This document shows positions 1 to 6,557 of a DNA stretch of 8,572 nt, piece after piece (positions within the stretch are counted from its first letter, which is position 1; each line of letters begins with the position of its first letter). The translations under genes were made by a program, and so were the position numbers. Below the pieces are notes generated by a model, which was not told where the DNA came from, did no database searches, and saw only the letters and a program-made list of their open reading frames with translations. The stretch lies in contig JBHEPQ010000068.1 of NCBI GenBank assembly GCA_046260215.1, positions 1 through 8,572 on the forward strand, read 5' to 3'. Source of the DNA: Chromatocurvus sp046260215 (lineage in GTDB: Bacteria; Pseudomonadota; Gammaproteobacteria; Pseudomonadales; Halieaceae).

Positions 1-3000
1 GATACGTGCCCATCACCACGCCGTCATCGGTCGCGATTCCGAAAAGCGCCAGGAAGCCGACCCACACCGCGACGCTCAGGTTGATCGTGCGAATCTGGAA
101 CAGCGTCCGCATTTCCACGCCGAAGACGCTGAAGTTCAGGAACCAGGGCTGACCGTAGAACCAGATCATCAGGAACCCGCCGCACCAGGCCACGAACACA
201 CCCGTGAAAATCAGGAACGTCGTGGATACGGATCGGAACTGAAAGTAAATCAGCATGAAGATCAAGAACAACGAAATCGGCAGAACCAGCGCCAACGTCC
301 GGGACGCCCGAAGTTGATTCTCATAGCTGCCCGAGAATTTGTAACTCACGCCACGGGGCAGCGTGAACTCGCCGGCGGCGATCTTGGACTGCAAATACGC
401 CTGGCACTGCTCGACCACGTCCACCTCGGCATAGCCATCCTTCTTGTCGAATACCACATAGCCGACTAGAAACGTATCCTCGCTCTTGATGACCTGCGGG
501 CCCCGGACATAGCGAATCTCGGCGAGTTCGGTGATCGGTATCTGCTGGCCGCCTTTGCCGGGAACCAGGATCTTCTCCATGGCCTCGATACTGTCGCGCA
601 GCTCCCGCTGGTAGCGCACGCGCACGGGGAAACGCTCACGCCCCTCGACGGTGGTCGTGAGCCGGCGGCCACCGATGGCCACCTCAATGACATCCTGAAA
701 CGCGCGGATCGGCACGCCATAGCGCGCAAGCGCCCTGCGATCCGGAACAATCTCCAAATACGGCTTGCCCACAATGCGGTCGGCGATCACGGCCGCCGGC
801 TCGACTGACGGCACCTCTTTGAGAAAACGCTCGATCTGAAGCCCCGCTTTCTCGATCGTTTCCAGGTCAGGACCCTGGACCTTGACCCCCATTGGGGCCC
901 GCATGCCGCTTTGAAGCATGACAATCCGGGCCGCAATAGGCTGAAGCTTTGGCGCTGAGGTAGTGCCCGGTAATTTACCAGCCTTGACGATTTCTTTCCA
1001 GATGTCGTCCGGCGTCCGGATATGATCGCGCCATTGCCGGAACGGCCTCCCGCTGGGATCGGGGATCAACTCACCGTTCTCGTCGCGAACGAATTCACCG
1101 GTCTGCCTGTCGTAGCGATAGTTGATGCGATAACCGTCCTTGCCGGTCATGTACTCCGGCTTGTAATTGATTATCGTCTCGATCATCGAGATGGGCGCGG
1201 GATCCAACGGCGTCTCGGCCCGTCCGATTTTTCCAACGGCCGATTCAATTTCGGGAATGGACTCGAAGGCCATATCCTGCTTCTGTAGAATGTCCAAGGC
1301 CTCGCCGATGGAGGCATGCGTCATGGTGGTCGGCATCCAGAGGAAGGAACCCTCGTCCAGCGGCGGCATGAATTCCTGGCCAAGACCTGGAAAGGTGTGC
1401 GCCATGTATTGCGCGGGCGGACTTTTCAATATCGGACCGGGCAGCCAGCCGAACACCCTGGGGAAGCCAAGCCATACCATCGCGCTGACGATGGCCAGGG
1501 CGAGCGGCAGGCAGAGAAAGGCGGCTTTGTGGCGGAGACACCAGCGCAGCAGCCCCGGATAGAAGCGCTCGAAGACCTTGAAGAAGCCAAGCAACCCCCC
1601 GATCATGACCGCCAGAAAGACAAAATTTCTGATAAAACCAGGCTCCGGGCCCAGCGGTTCCCAGTAGCGGGCGAGCAGAACACCGACCGTGAGCGCTACC
1701 AGAATAGTCGCGGCCACGGGGCTCCTCTTTGTGATTCGTTCGGGCAGTTGCGGTTCCAGCAGATGATACAGCCCGAAAATGACGACAATCGCGCCTGCGA
1801 GCCATAATACCTTGACGGCCAGGACAACACCGATCGCGATCAGCGCCACGTTCAAGGCCACCCGCAGTTTTCTACCGGACACGCGCCCGCAGAATAAAAC
1901 GTGTGCCATTGGCGGCAGCACCGTCAGGGCAATCACGATGGAAGCCACCAGGGCAAATGTTTTGGTGTAGGCCAGGGGTTTGAACAGCTTGCCCTCCGCC
2001 CCGATCATCGTGAATACGGGCAGGAAACTGACGACGGTGGTCATGACGGCCGTCAACACGGCCCCGCCGACTTCGCTGGCTGCACGGTGGACAATTTCGA
2101 GAGATTCCGCGAACGAGGGACGCGACGAATCGTTCCTTGACCCGGCCGCCTCGTCCAACTGTCGCAGTATGTTCTCGCAGATGACAATACCCATATCGAC
2201 AATCGTACCGATGGCAATGGCAATGCCCGAGAGGGCCACGATGTTGGCTTGAACACCAAAGAACTTCATCCCCACAAAACACAGCAAGACCGCCAGCGGC
2301 AACATCCCGCTGATCAAAGCGCTGCTCCGCAGATGCACGACCATGACCAGCACGACCAGAATCGTCACCAGGATCTGGAGCGAAATAGCCTCGTTCAGCG
2401 TGCCGAGCGTTTCATAGATCAATCCCGTGCGGTCGTAGAACGGAACTACCGTAACCTGGCTGAGCGTGGCCCACGCCGGCCAGTCCGCGCGCGGCGTTGA
2501 GCGCAAGTGCGCCAGCCAGGCTTCTCGGTTAAGTTCCCCCCCCGCATAGGCCTCAAAGCCCTGTGCCTTAGCATAGGCCGACACAATTTCCGGGGTGGCG
2601 GCATCCCTGTCGATCAAAACCTTGGCAGGCAATGCGTCGCGGGTCTCCCCGATCTTGGCCTTGACGTTGTTAATGACCGCCAACGGGTTGTCGCCGTAAC
2701 GCGCCACGACGACCCCGCCGACCACGGCCGCCCCCCCTTTATCGAGGGCGCCGCGGCGCGTTGCCGCACCCAGCGTTACATGGGCCACCTGTTCGATAAG
2801 CACCGGGACATTATCGCTTCCAACTTTGACGACACTGCTTCGGATGTCTTCAAGATCCTTAATGAAGCCGATGCCGCGTATGAAGTATTCGGCGCGGTTA
2901 ATCTCCAACGTTTTCGCCCCCACATCAATATTGGCGTCCATCACGGCGTGAGTCACCTGTTCCAGGGTAACGCCATAGGCCCGCATGGCATCGGGATCCA

Positions 3001-3682
3001 CGTCCACCTGATACTCCTTGACATAGCCCCCGATCGACCCCACTTCCGCCACACCATCAGCCGCAAGCAGCCAATAGCGAGCGTACCAGTCCTGCACGGT
3101 TCGCAGTTCTTCCTGATCCCATCCGCCGGTGACATTGCCGTCGGGGTCGCGACCTTCGAGCGTGTACCAGTAGACCTGCCCCAGCGCGGTGGCATCGGGC
3201 CCGAGCGTTGGCCGGACCATGGGGGGCAGCGTGCCGGCCGGCAGACTGTTAAGTTTTTCCAGCACGCGTGTGCGCGACCAGTAGAATTCCACATCTTCCT
3301 TGAAGATAATATAGATCGACGAAAACCCGAACATCGAGTAACTGCGGATCGTCTTCACGCCGGGGATGCCCAGCAAGGAGACCGTCAGCGGATAGCTGAT
3401 CTGGTCTTCCACGTCCTGCGGCGAGCGTCCCATCCATTGGGTGAAGACAATCTGCTGGTTCTCGCCGATATCCGGGATGGCATCCACGGACACGGGATAG
3501 CGCTCGAGTTCCCCGATATTCCACTGAAATGGCGCGACCAGGACGCCCGCGAAGACGACGGCAAACATGAACATCCCGACGACAAGCTTGTTCTCCAGAC
3601 AGTATCGTATCAATTTACCAATGACCGACCGCTGTTCGGGAGTAAGAGAGGTGTCAGGTGCTGGGTGCTGGGTGTCAGGCAT
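1..3682 (-). CDS. cusA: CusA-type heavy-metal RND efflux pump, inner-membrane subunit (3' end beyond window)
   Basis: This is the proton-driven inner-membrane pump of a tripartite metal exporter (HME-RND family). The frame is open from ATG at 3682 to the window edge: 1227 residues are present and about 100 more are expected. E. coli CusA has about 1047. Seen: TM1 at about residues 32-52; the TM4 relay motif GTIVDMGIV with Asp496; GIATDDGVVMGTY at the cut end with Asp1219/Asp1220 where E. coli has the relay Glu. Met833 (APISMIET) and Met922 (IVMLQSGMRAPMG) align by eye with two metal-site Met residues of E. coli CusA, favouring Cu(I)/Ag(I). Three regions are longer than in E. coli: about 358-412 before TM2, about 601-703 (hydrophobic, probably extra membrane helices), and about 840-880. 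Start: GGAGG lies 10 nt upstream. The first ~20 residues (PDTQHPAPDTS...) precede the part that aligns with E. coli and are largely encoded by heptamer repeats. Separated from the upstream four-helix-bundle gene by 81 bp. Confidence 0.95.
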   Translation of the reverse strand, partial: MPDTQHPAPDTSLTPEQRSVIGKLIRYCLENKLVVGMFMFAVVFAGVLVAPFQWNIGELERYPVSVDAIPDIGENQQIVFTQWMGRSPQDVEDQISYPLTVSLLGIPGVKTIRSYSMFGFSSIYIIFKEDVEFYWSRTRVLEKLNSLPAGTLPPMVRPTLGPDATALGQVYWYTLEGRDPDGNVTGGWDQEELRTVQDWYARYWLLAADGVAEVGSIGGYVKEYQVDVDPDAMRAYGVTLEQVTHAVMDANIDVGAKTLEINRAEYFIRGIGFIKDLEDIRSSVVKVGSDNVPVLIEQVAHVTLGAATRRGALDKGGAAVVGGVVVARYGDNPLAVINNVKAKIGETRDALPAKVLIDRDAATPEIVSAYAKAQGFEAYAGGELNREAWLAHLRSTPRADWPAWATLSQVTVVPFYDRTGLIYETLGTLNEAISLQILVTILVVLVMVVHLRSSALISGMLPLAVLLCFVGMKFFGVQANIVALSGIAIAIGTIVDMGIVICENILRQLDEAAGSRNDSSRPSFAESLEIVHRAASEVGGAVLTAVMTTVVSFLPVFTMIGAEGKLFKPLAYTKTFALVASIVIALTVLPPMAHVLFCGRVSGRKLRVALNVALIAIGVVLAVKVLWLAGAIVVIFGLYHLLEPQLPERITKRSPVAATILVALTVGVLLARYWEPLGPEPGFIRNFVFLAVMIGGLLGFFKVFERFYPGLLRWCLRHKAAFLCLPLALAIVSAMVWLGFPRVFGWLPGPILKSPPAQYMAHTFPGLGQEFMPPLDEGSFLWMPTTMTHASIGEALDILQKQDMAFESIPEIESAVGKIGRAETPLDPAPISMIETIINYKPEYMTGKDGYRINYRYDRQTGEFVRDENGELIPDPSGRPFRQWRDHIRTPDDIWKEIVKAGKLPGTTSAPKLQPIAARIVMLQSGMRAPMGVKVQGPDLETIEKAGLQIERFLKEVPSVEPAAVIADRIVGKPYLEIVPDRRALARYGVPIRAFQDVIEVAIGGRRLTTTVEGRERFPVRVRYQRELRDSIEAMEKILVPGKGGQQIPITELAEIRYVRGPQVIKSEDTFLVGYVVFDKKDGYAEVDVVEQCQAYLQSKIAAGEFTLPRGVSYKFSGSYENQLRASRTLALVLPISLFLIFMLIYFQFRSVSTTFLIFTGVFVAWCGGFLMIWFYGQPWFLNFSVFGVEMRTLFQIRTINLSVAVWVGFLALFGIATDDGVVMGTY
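3650..3677 (-). repeat. Heptamer array A, inside the first codons of cusA
   Basis: Four uninterrupted 7-bp units read on the sense (minus) strand. Units 1 and 4 are TGACACC; units 2 and 3 are CAGCACC. They encode residues about 2-11 of CusA. Since 7 is not a multiple of 3, the reading frame shifts through the units. Unit 2 (3670-3664) starts in frame and reads CAG, where the TGACACC form would give a stop. The array is complementary to array B at 3732-3759. Confidence 0.85.
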
Positions 3683-3692
3683 GGGGGCCCGC

Positions 3693-3697
3693 CCTCC
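3693..3697 (-). promoter_or_regulatory. Shine-Dalgarno site of cusA
   Basis: GGAGG on the sense strand, 10 nt before the ATG at 3682, with the G/C-only run GGGCGGGCCCCC spanning most of the spacer. The other nearby ATG (3711) is out of frame, so this site supports 3682 as the start. It sits in the loop of the hairpin described at 3650-3759. Confidence 0.6.
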
Positions 3698-3731
3698 GTT
3701 TCGACGCACATGTTCCGTTGACAGTTGTTCC

Positions 3732-3759
3732 TAACACCCAAAACCTACCACCAATCACC
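3732..3759 (+). repeat. Heptamer array B, between the four-helix-bundle gene and cusA
   Basis: Four 7-bp units in exact register on the plus strand. Three end in CACC and one in AACC; examples are TAACACC and AATCACC. In gene sense this reads as GGTGNNN units starting 4 nt after the four-helix-bundle stop codon. It has the same orientation as array C (4278-4312) and the opposite orientation to array A (3650-3677). Confidence 0.8.
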
Positions 3760-3763
3760 TTCT

Positions 3764-4261
3764 TCAGGGGTTCCATGTAAACACCTCCTCGGCCTTGCCG
3801 GTAATGGCGATGGTAGCCAACCAGGACGGCTCGTTGTGTTCGGCCCCGTAGGCAATGCGGTCTTCACGAACGACCTTGCCAGTGCGGGTAGTACCCTTCC
3901 ATTCGCTCAAGGATTGATGAAGTCCCTCCAACATGCGTTCGCATTCATCGTAACGCAGGTCATGTTCCCTGAAGCGCTCTTCGGTCGGGTAGTTCTTCTC
4001 CTTTGCGACATCGATATGGTGTTGCGTTTCGCGGACCTCGCCCAATGCACGATTGATGGCCTCGATGTACATGTTGGTGTGGCGACTTCCCCAGCCTTCG
4101 GCGATCAGCGCTGGCGCCGAGTTGGAGGAGCGCCGCACCTGCGATCCCGGTTCATAGGTCTCGAACTTCGGGAAGCGCAGCGTTTCTCGGTGCACTTCCA
4201 GATGAAGCGCCTTGAGCTTCTGATACACCTTCAACTTCCGAAATGAGTTCAACTTCGCCAT
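3764..4261 (-). CDS. Four-helix-bundle protein, 23S-rRNA intervening-sequence (S23/TIGR02436-like) family
   Basis: 165 residues. The family is best known from ORFs inside 23S rRNA intervening sequences and is structurally related to Avd, the accessory protein of diversity-generating retroelements. Its molecular role is unclear. Family signature seen: FRKLKVYQKLKAL (about 7-19), FPKFETYEPGSQVRRS (about 30-45), then SAPALIAEGWG (about 48-58) matching the usual S-I-P-A-N-I-A-E-G block, and helices to about residue 119 ending GLHQSL. Members are often about 115-130 residues; this one has a ~45-residue tail (120-165, ending EEVFTWNP) that I do not recognise. Codon use in the tail looks coding. Start: a strong GGAGGAGG lies 8 nt upstream. 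The gene sits between cusB (32-bp gap) and cusA (81-bp gap) with heptamer arrays on both sides, and has no obvious link to metal transport. No reverse transcriptase or rRNA is nearby. Confidence 0.9.
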   Translation of the reverse strand: MAKLNSFRKLKVYQKLKALHLEVHRETLRFPKFETYEPGSQVRRSSNSAPALIAEGWGSRHTNMYIEAINRALGEVRETQHHIDVAKEKNYPTEERFREHDLRYDECERMLEGLHQSLSEWKGTTRTGKVVREDRIAYGAEHNEPSWLATIAITGKAEEVFTWNP

Positions 4262-4269
4262 GATCTATT

Positions 4270-4277
4270 CCTCCTCC
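4270..4277 (-). promoter_or_regulatory. Strong Shine-Dalgarno site of the four-helix-bundle gene
   Basis: GGAGGAGG on the sense strand, 8 nt before the ATG at 4261, directly after the last unit of heptamer array C. It is one of the best ribosome-binding sites in the window, suggesting the gene is actively translated. Confidence 0.75.
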
Positions 4278-4312
4278 GGTCACTTCCCACCTATCACCTT
4301 CCACCTACCACC
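4278..4312 (+). repeat. Heptamer array C, overlapping the 3' end of cusB
   Basis: Five 7-bp units on the plus strand. The first is GGTCACT; the other four end in CACC (for example TATCACC and TACCACC). In gene sense they read GGTGNNN. The array overlaps the last 19 nt of cusB: its units encode the final residues VVGGR, and the cusB TGA stop (4296-4294) lies within the unit whose sense form is GGTGATA. Same orientation as array B, so the four-helix-bundle gene lies between two direct arrays. Confidence 0.85.
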
Positions 4313-6336
4313 TCTCGAATCTCACCACAACGCAGCATCATCGCACCGAAGTAAGGATTGTTGATCTCCTCCGTGCTTTGGATCCATGACGCCCCACGGT
4401 TATCAAAAGCCATCGGGCACCAGGCCTTGAAGAGCTTCCCTTCCGCAACGCCGAAGCGGTCGAGCACCACGGCCATCTGCTCGGACAGCAAAGCAAACTT
4501 GGCCCGCGCCGGCTCGATCCCAGCCGCATCGGCAACGGCCTGCAGGAGTGACTTCAGCTCACCCGCGGACTTCATCCAGGCCATGTGCGCATCGCCCGCC
4601 ACTAGCCCCATATTCACATGGTCAAGCGCCTCCAGCGCCTGCTTCGCGGATCCGGCGGCCGCGCTGTGATCGTCCGCTGCCAATGCCACCTGTACTTCAA
4701 GATAGTCTTTCACCACCGCACCGAGCTGTTTCTGAAACTCGGGATCAACCGCGGGGGGCGCCTCATCATGCAACTGGCGCTCCACAATGGCGGGTGCCTT
4801 AGGACCTGTGGGGGCTTCGGTCTCACCGGCCACCTCGGCTGTAGCGCCATGGGCATGCCCTCCGCTGCCGCCACCGCCCGCCGGCGTCATCATGCTCGGC
4901 TTTGCCCGGATCTGAAGCTCCGCGTCCAACTTCAAGTTGCCCTTTGTCACGACACGGTCGCCCTCCGCCAGCCCATGCGCAACCAGATAGTCGTCACCCG
5001 CTCTTGGACCCAGCACGATCTCGCGTCCTTCGAAAGTCGGCCTGTCCGCCCCAGGCACTGCTACATAGACAACAGCCCGCTTGCCTGTCAGCAGTGGAGC
5101 GGTGGCCGGTATGACCAGAGGTTTGTCCTCTGCCGTGATCTCGTCCCCCACATAGCCGAGCGATTCGGCCCGCACCAGCGGCATTCCGCACACATCACAT
5201 TCGCCCGGCCCGTCCTTGACGACTTCCGGGTGCATTGGGCTGATCCATTTTCCAGCCAATACGGTGTCCATGATGCGCCCGCCGGTTGCCACTTTGGCTT
5301 CCACCACGGCCCGGACGAACATACCGGGCTTGAGTCGTCCATCCTCATTCGACACGTTCACCCGCACTTTGATCGTGCGGGTCGCTTCGTTCAGTACCGG
5401 ATGGATGAAGGAGATCGTGCCCGCGAAACGTTCGCCGGGATACGACTCCGTCGTGAATTGCACCTGCTGGCCGTAGCGCAGCCAGGCCAGATCCGATTCG
5501 TAGGCATCCAGGTTGATCCACATCCTGGACAGATCCGCAATCGTGTAGATTCGCGATCCGGTCTGGACGTACATGCCTTCCTGCGCGTTCTTGTGCACGA
5601 CGATTCCGCCGGCAGGCGCATAGATGGTCACATGCTCGTCTGCGCTGCCGCGCCGCTCAATCTCTTTAATCTGCTCAGGTGTAAGCCCCCACAGGCGGAG
5701 CTTTTCACGGACCGCTTCAACCGTGGCTGCCGTTGTGTCGCGAACGATCGATACATCACTGCGTTCAAGGCTTTTCACCGCGCCTATTGCCTGGAGTAGT
5801 TCCTCCTGGGCGCTGAGCAGTTCCGGGCTGTAAATAGAAACCAGGTGATCGCCCTTCTGGACCGGGACGCCGGTATAATCGACGAAGAGGCGGTCCAAGC
5901 GGCCCGGCACCCAAGCCGTGATGTATGATACCCGCGTTTCGTCGTAGTCAACCTTTCCCACCATACGGACCTCGGCGGTCACAAACCGGCGCTCGACGGG
6001 CACGGTCTCGATATCCATCAGCTTTGCCGCGGTTTCGCTCACCGATAGCTCGCGCACACCACCCTCAGCGTCATCGTCAGACGCCAGCGGAATCAGATCC
6101 ATGAAGCAAATCGGACATTGCCCCGCCTTCGGCAGCTTGATCTGCGGATGCATGGAGCAGGTCCACACCATGGTCTCGGGGGCCTCGGCGGATGTCAGAT
6201 GTCGGGTATCAGGCGGCAGGGCGCTTTGTGAACAACCGCGCAGCAGGAACCCCGCCGCGAATGCCAGGGCGATGAGTCCCAGAGTTACAGCAAGCTGCAA
6301 ACGCCCCGGCCTTATCCTCCCCATCGGCTTCTTCAT
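4294..6336 (-). CDS. cusB: CusB-type periplasmic adaptor with two HMBD modules and a C-terminal DUF3347 domain
   Basis: 680 residues against about 400 for E. coli CusB. It is the membrane-fusion protein linking the RND pump to the outer-membrane channel. Order of parts: N-terminal membrane segment (about 14-32) ending LLRGC35, an atypical lipobox (Arg at -2); a linker with the heptamer-encoded PDTRHLTS (42-49); a first heavy-metal-binding domain (Cys60-SMHP, Cys74-PICFM); a barrel-sandwich/hairpin adaptor core (about 95-350, with WVPGRLDRL, YSPELLSAQ, YAPAGGIV); a second HMBD inserted at about 365-390 (SPMHPEV...CDVCGMPL); the adaptor C-terminal part (to about 478); a Gly/His linker (about 485-500); and a DUF3347-like domain (about 535-672) with WCPMAF (Cys640) and NPYFGAMMLRCG (Cys670). 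The second HMBD has Ser366 where the first Cys is usual. TAAGGAGG lies upstream with 9 nt to the ATG. HMBD and DUF3347 modules point to Cu/Ag handling. The C-terminal tail VVGGR and the stop codon fall in heptamer array C. Confidence 0.95.
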   Translation of the reverse strand: MKKPMGRIRPGRLQLAVTLGLIALAFAAGFLLRGCSQSALPPDTRHLTSAEAPETMVWTCSMHPQIKLPKAGQCPICFMDLIPLASDDDAEGGVRELSVSETAAKLMDIETVPVERRFVTAEVRMVGKVDYDETRVSYITAWVPGRLDRLFVDYTGVPVQKGDHLVSIYSPELLSAQEELLQAIGAVKSLERSDVSIVRDTTAATVEAVREKLRLWGLTPEQIKEIERRGSADEHVTIYAPAGGIVVHKNAQEGMYVQTGSRIYTIADLSRMWINLDAYESDLAWLRYGQQVQFTTESYPGERFAGTISFIHPVLNEATRTIKVRVNVSNEDGRLKPGMFVRAVVEAKVATGGRIMDTVLAGKWISPMHPEVVKDGPGECDVCGMPLVRAESLGYVGDEITAEDKPLVIPATAPLLTGKRAVVYVAVPGADRPTFEGREIVLGPRAGDDYLVAHGLAEGDRVVTKGNLKLDAELQIRAKPSMMTPAGGGGSGGHAHGATAEVAGETEAPTGPKAPAIVERQLHDEAPPAVDPEFQKQLGAVVKDYLEVQVALAADDHSAAAGSAKQALEALDHVNMGLVAGDAHMAWMKSAGELKSLLQAVADAAGIEPARAKFALLSEQMAVVLDRFGVAEGKLFKAWCPMAFDNRGASWIQSTEEINNPYFGAMMLRCGEIREVVGGR
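6191..6211 (-). repeat. Heptamer array D, inside the cusB N-terminal linker
   Basis: Three 7-bp units on the sense strand: TGATACC, CGACATC and TGACATC. They encode residues about 42-49 between the membrane segment and the first HMBD. They match array A in sequence type and orientation. The middle unit begins in frame and reads CGA (Arg45); a TGA there would end the protein. With only three diverged units, membership in the family is probable rather than certain. Confidence 0.6.
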
Positions 6337-6345
6337 GATAACCGT

Positions 6346-6353
6346 CCTCCTTA
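6346..6353 (-). promoter_or_regulatory. Shine-Dalgarno site of cusB
   Basis: TAAGGAGG on the sense strand, 9 nt before the ATG at 6336. The TAA is also the stop codon of the 64-residue reading frame upstream, an arrangement typical of translationally coupled genes. Confidence 0.75.
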
Positions 6354-6545
6354 GTGTGCCGGTTGAAGCTCACGTTTCTGTCCACGCGTCCAACTCTGGA
6401 ATAAAACCATGGGACCCAAGAGATGCAGCTTCAAGAGCGCCATGATGCCGCCTTCATAAGCGGGCAGCAAGACGAGCAGAAGGATCCGCACCTGCGGCTT
6501 CTTAAACACTGACAGGCGACTGCTCATGGTGCTGCTCGTCCTCAT
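6351..6545 (-). CDS. Possible small hydrophobic protein (64 residues), function unknown
   Basis: I do not recognise this protein. It fills most of the 221-bp gap between the YHS-like gene and cusB. It starts with an ATG at 6545 (a TTG at 6557, next to the upstream stop codon, is possible) and ends with a TAA that overlaps the cusB ribosome-binding site. The middle is hydrophobic (ILLLVLLPAYEGG, then IMALLKLHLLGPMVLF), perhaps one or two short membrane segments; the ends are basic. Third codon positions look mostly G or C, like the neighbouring genes. Against it: only a weak GA-rich ribosome-binding site, no family match I can name, and an open frame of this length can occur by chance at this GC content. 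Confidence 0.4.
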   Translation of the reverse strand: MRTSSTMSSRLSVFKKPQVRILLLVLLPAYEGGIMALLKLHLLGPMVLFQSWTRGQKRELQPAH

Positions 6546-6557
6546 GCCTTTTTTCAA

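Larger units (their letters stand above)
3650..3759 (-). other. Long imperfect inverted repeat: possible mRNA hairpin enclosing the cusA start
   Basis: Arrays A and B are complementary in register. In the mRNA, 3740-3730 (UGGGUGUUAGG) pairs with 3679-3669 (CCUGACACCCA) over 11 bp with one G-U pair. Outward to 3759/3650, 14 of the next 19 positions also pair, giving about 25 of 30. The 50-nt loop (3680-3729) holds the cusA GGAGG and ATG, and the start codon directly abuts the 3' arm. The pairing was counted by hand. A role in controlling cusA translation is inference; it may simply be two inverted copies of one repeat. Confidence 0.55.

Noticed and set aside
2536..2543. Run of eight C (G8 in cusA sense) as a phase-variation tract
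   Set aside because: The frame is correct through it and it encodes Gly-Gly in a linker-like insert. A single 8-nt run at this GC content is not persuasive.
1..3682. cusA as a broken gene, because only short frames are seen on the minus strand in this region
   Set aside because: The short minus-strand frames are in other phases. Codon phase at the start (3682), at Asp496, at 2501-2551, at Val601 and at the cut end (GIATDDGVVM) is the same, so the gene appears intact up to the window edge.
2507..3721. 404-codon open frame on the plus strand
   Set aside because: It lies antisense to cusA, and its predicted product has no recognisable family motif. cusA explains this DNA fully.
3764..4261. Avd accessory protein of a diversity-generating retroelement
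   Set aside because: The fold family is related, but there is no reverse transcriptase, template repeat or variable repeat in the window.
3650..4312. CRISPR array
   Set aside because: Units are 7 bp, contiguous and degenerate, with no spacers.
4618..5799. 393-codon open frame on the plus strand
   Set aside because: Antisense shadow of cusB; His/Arg-rich composition typical of reverse-frame translation of a GC-rich gene.
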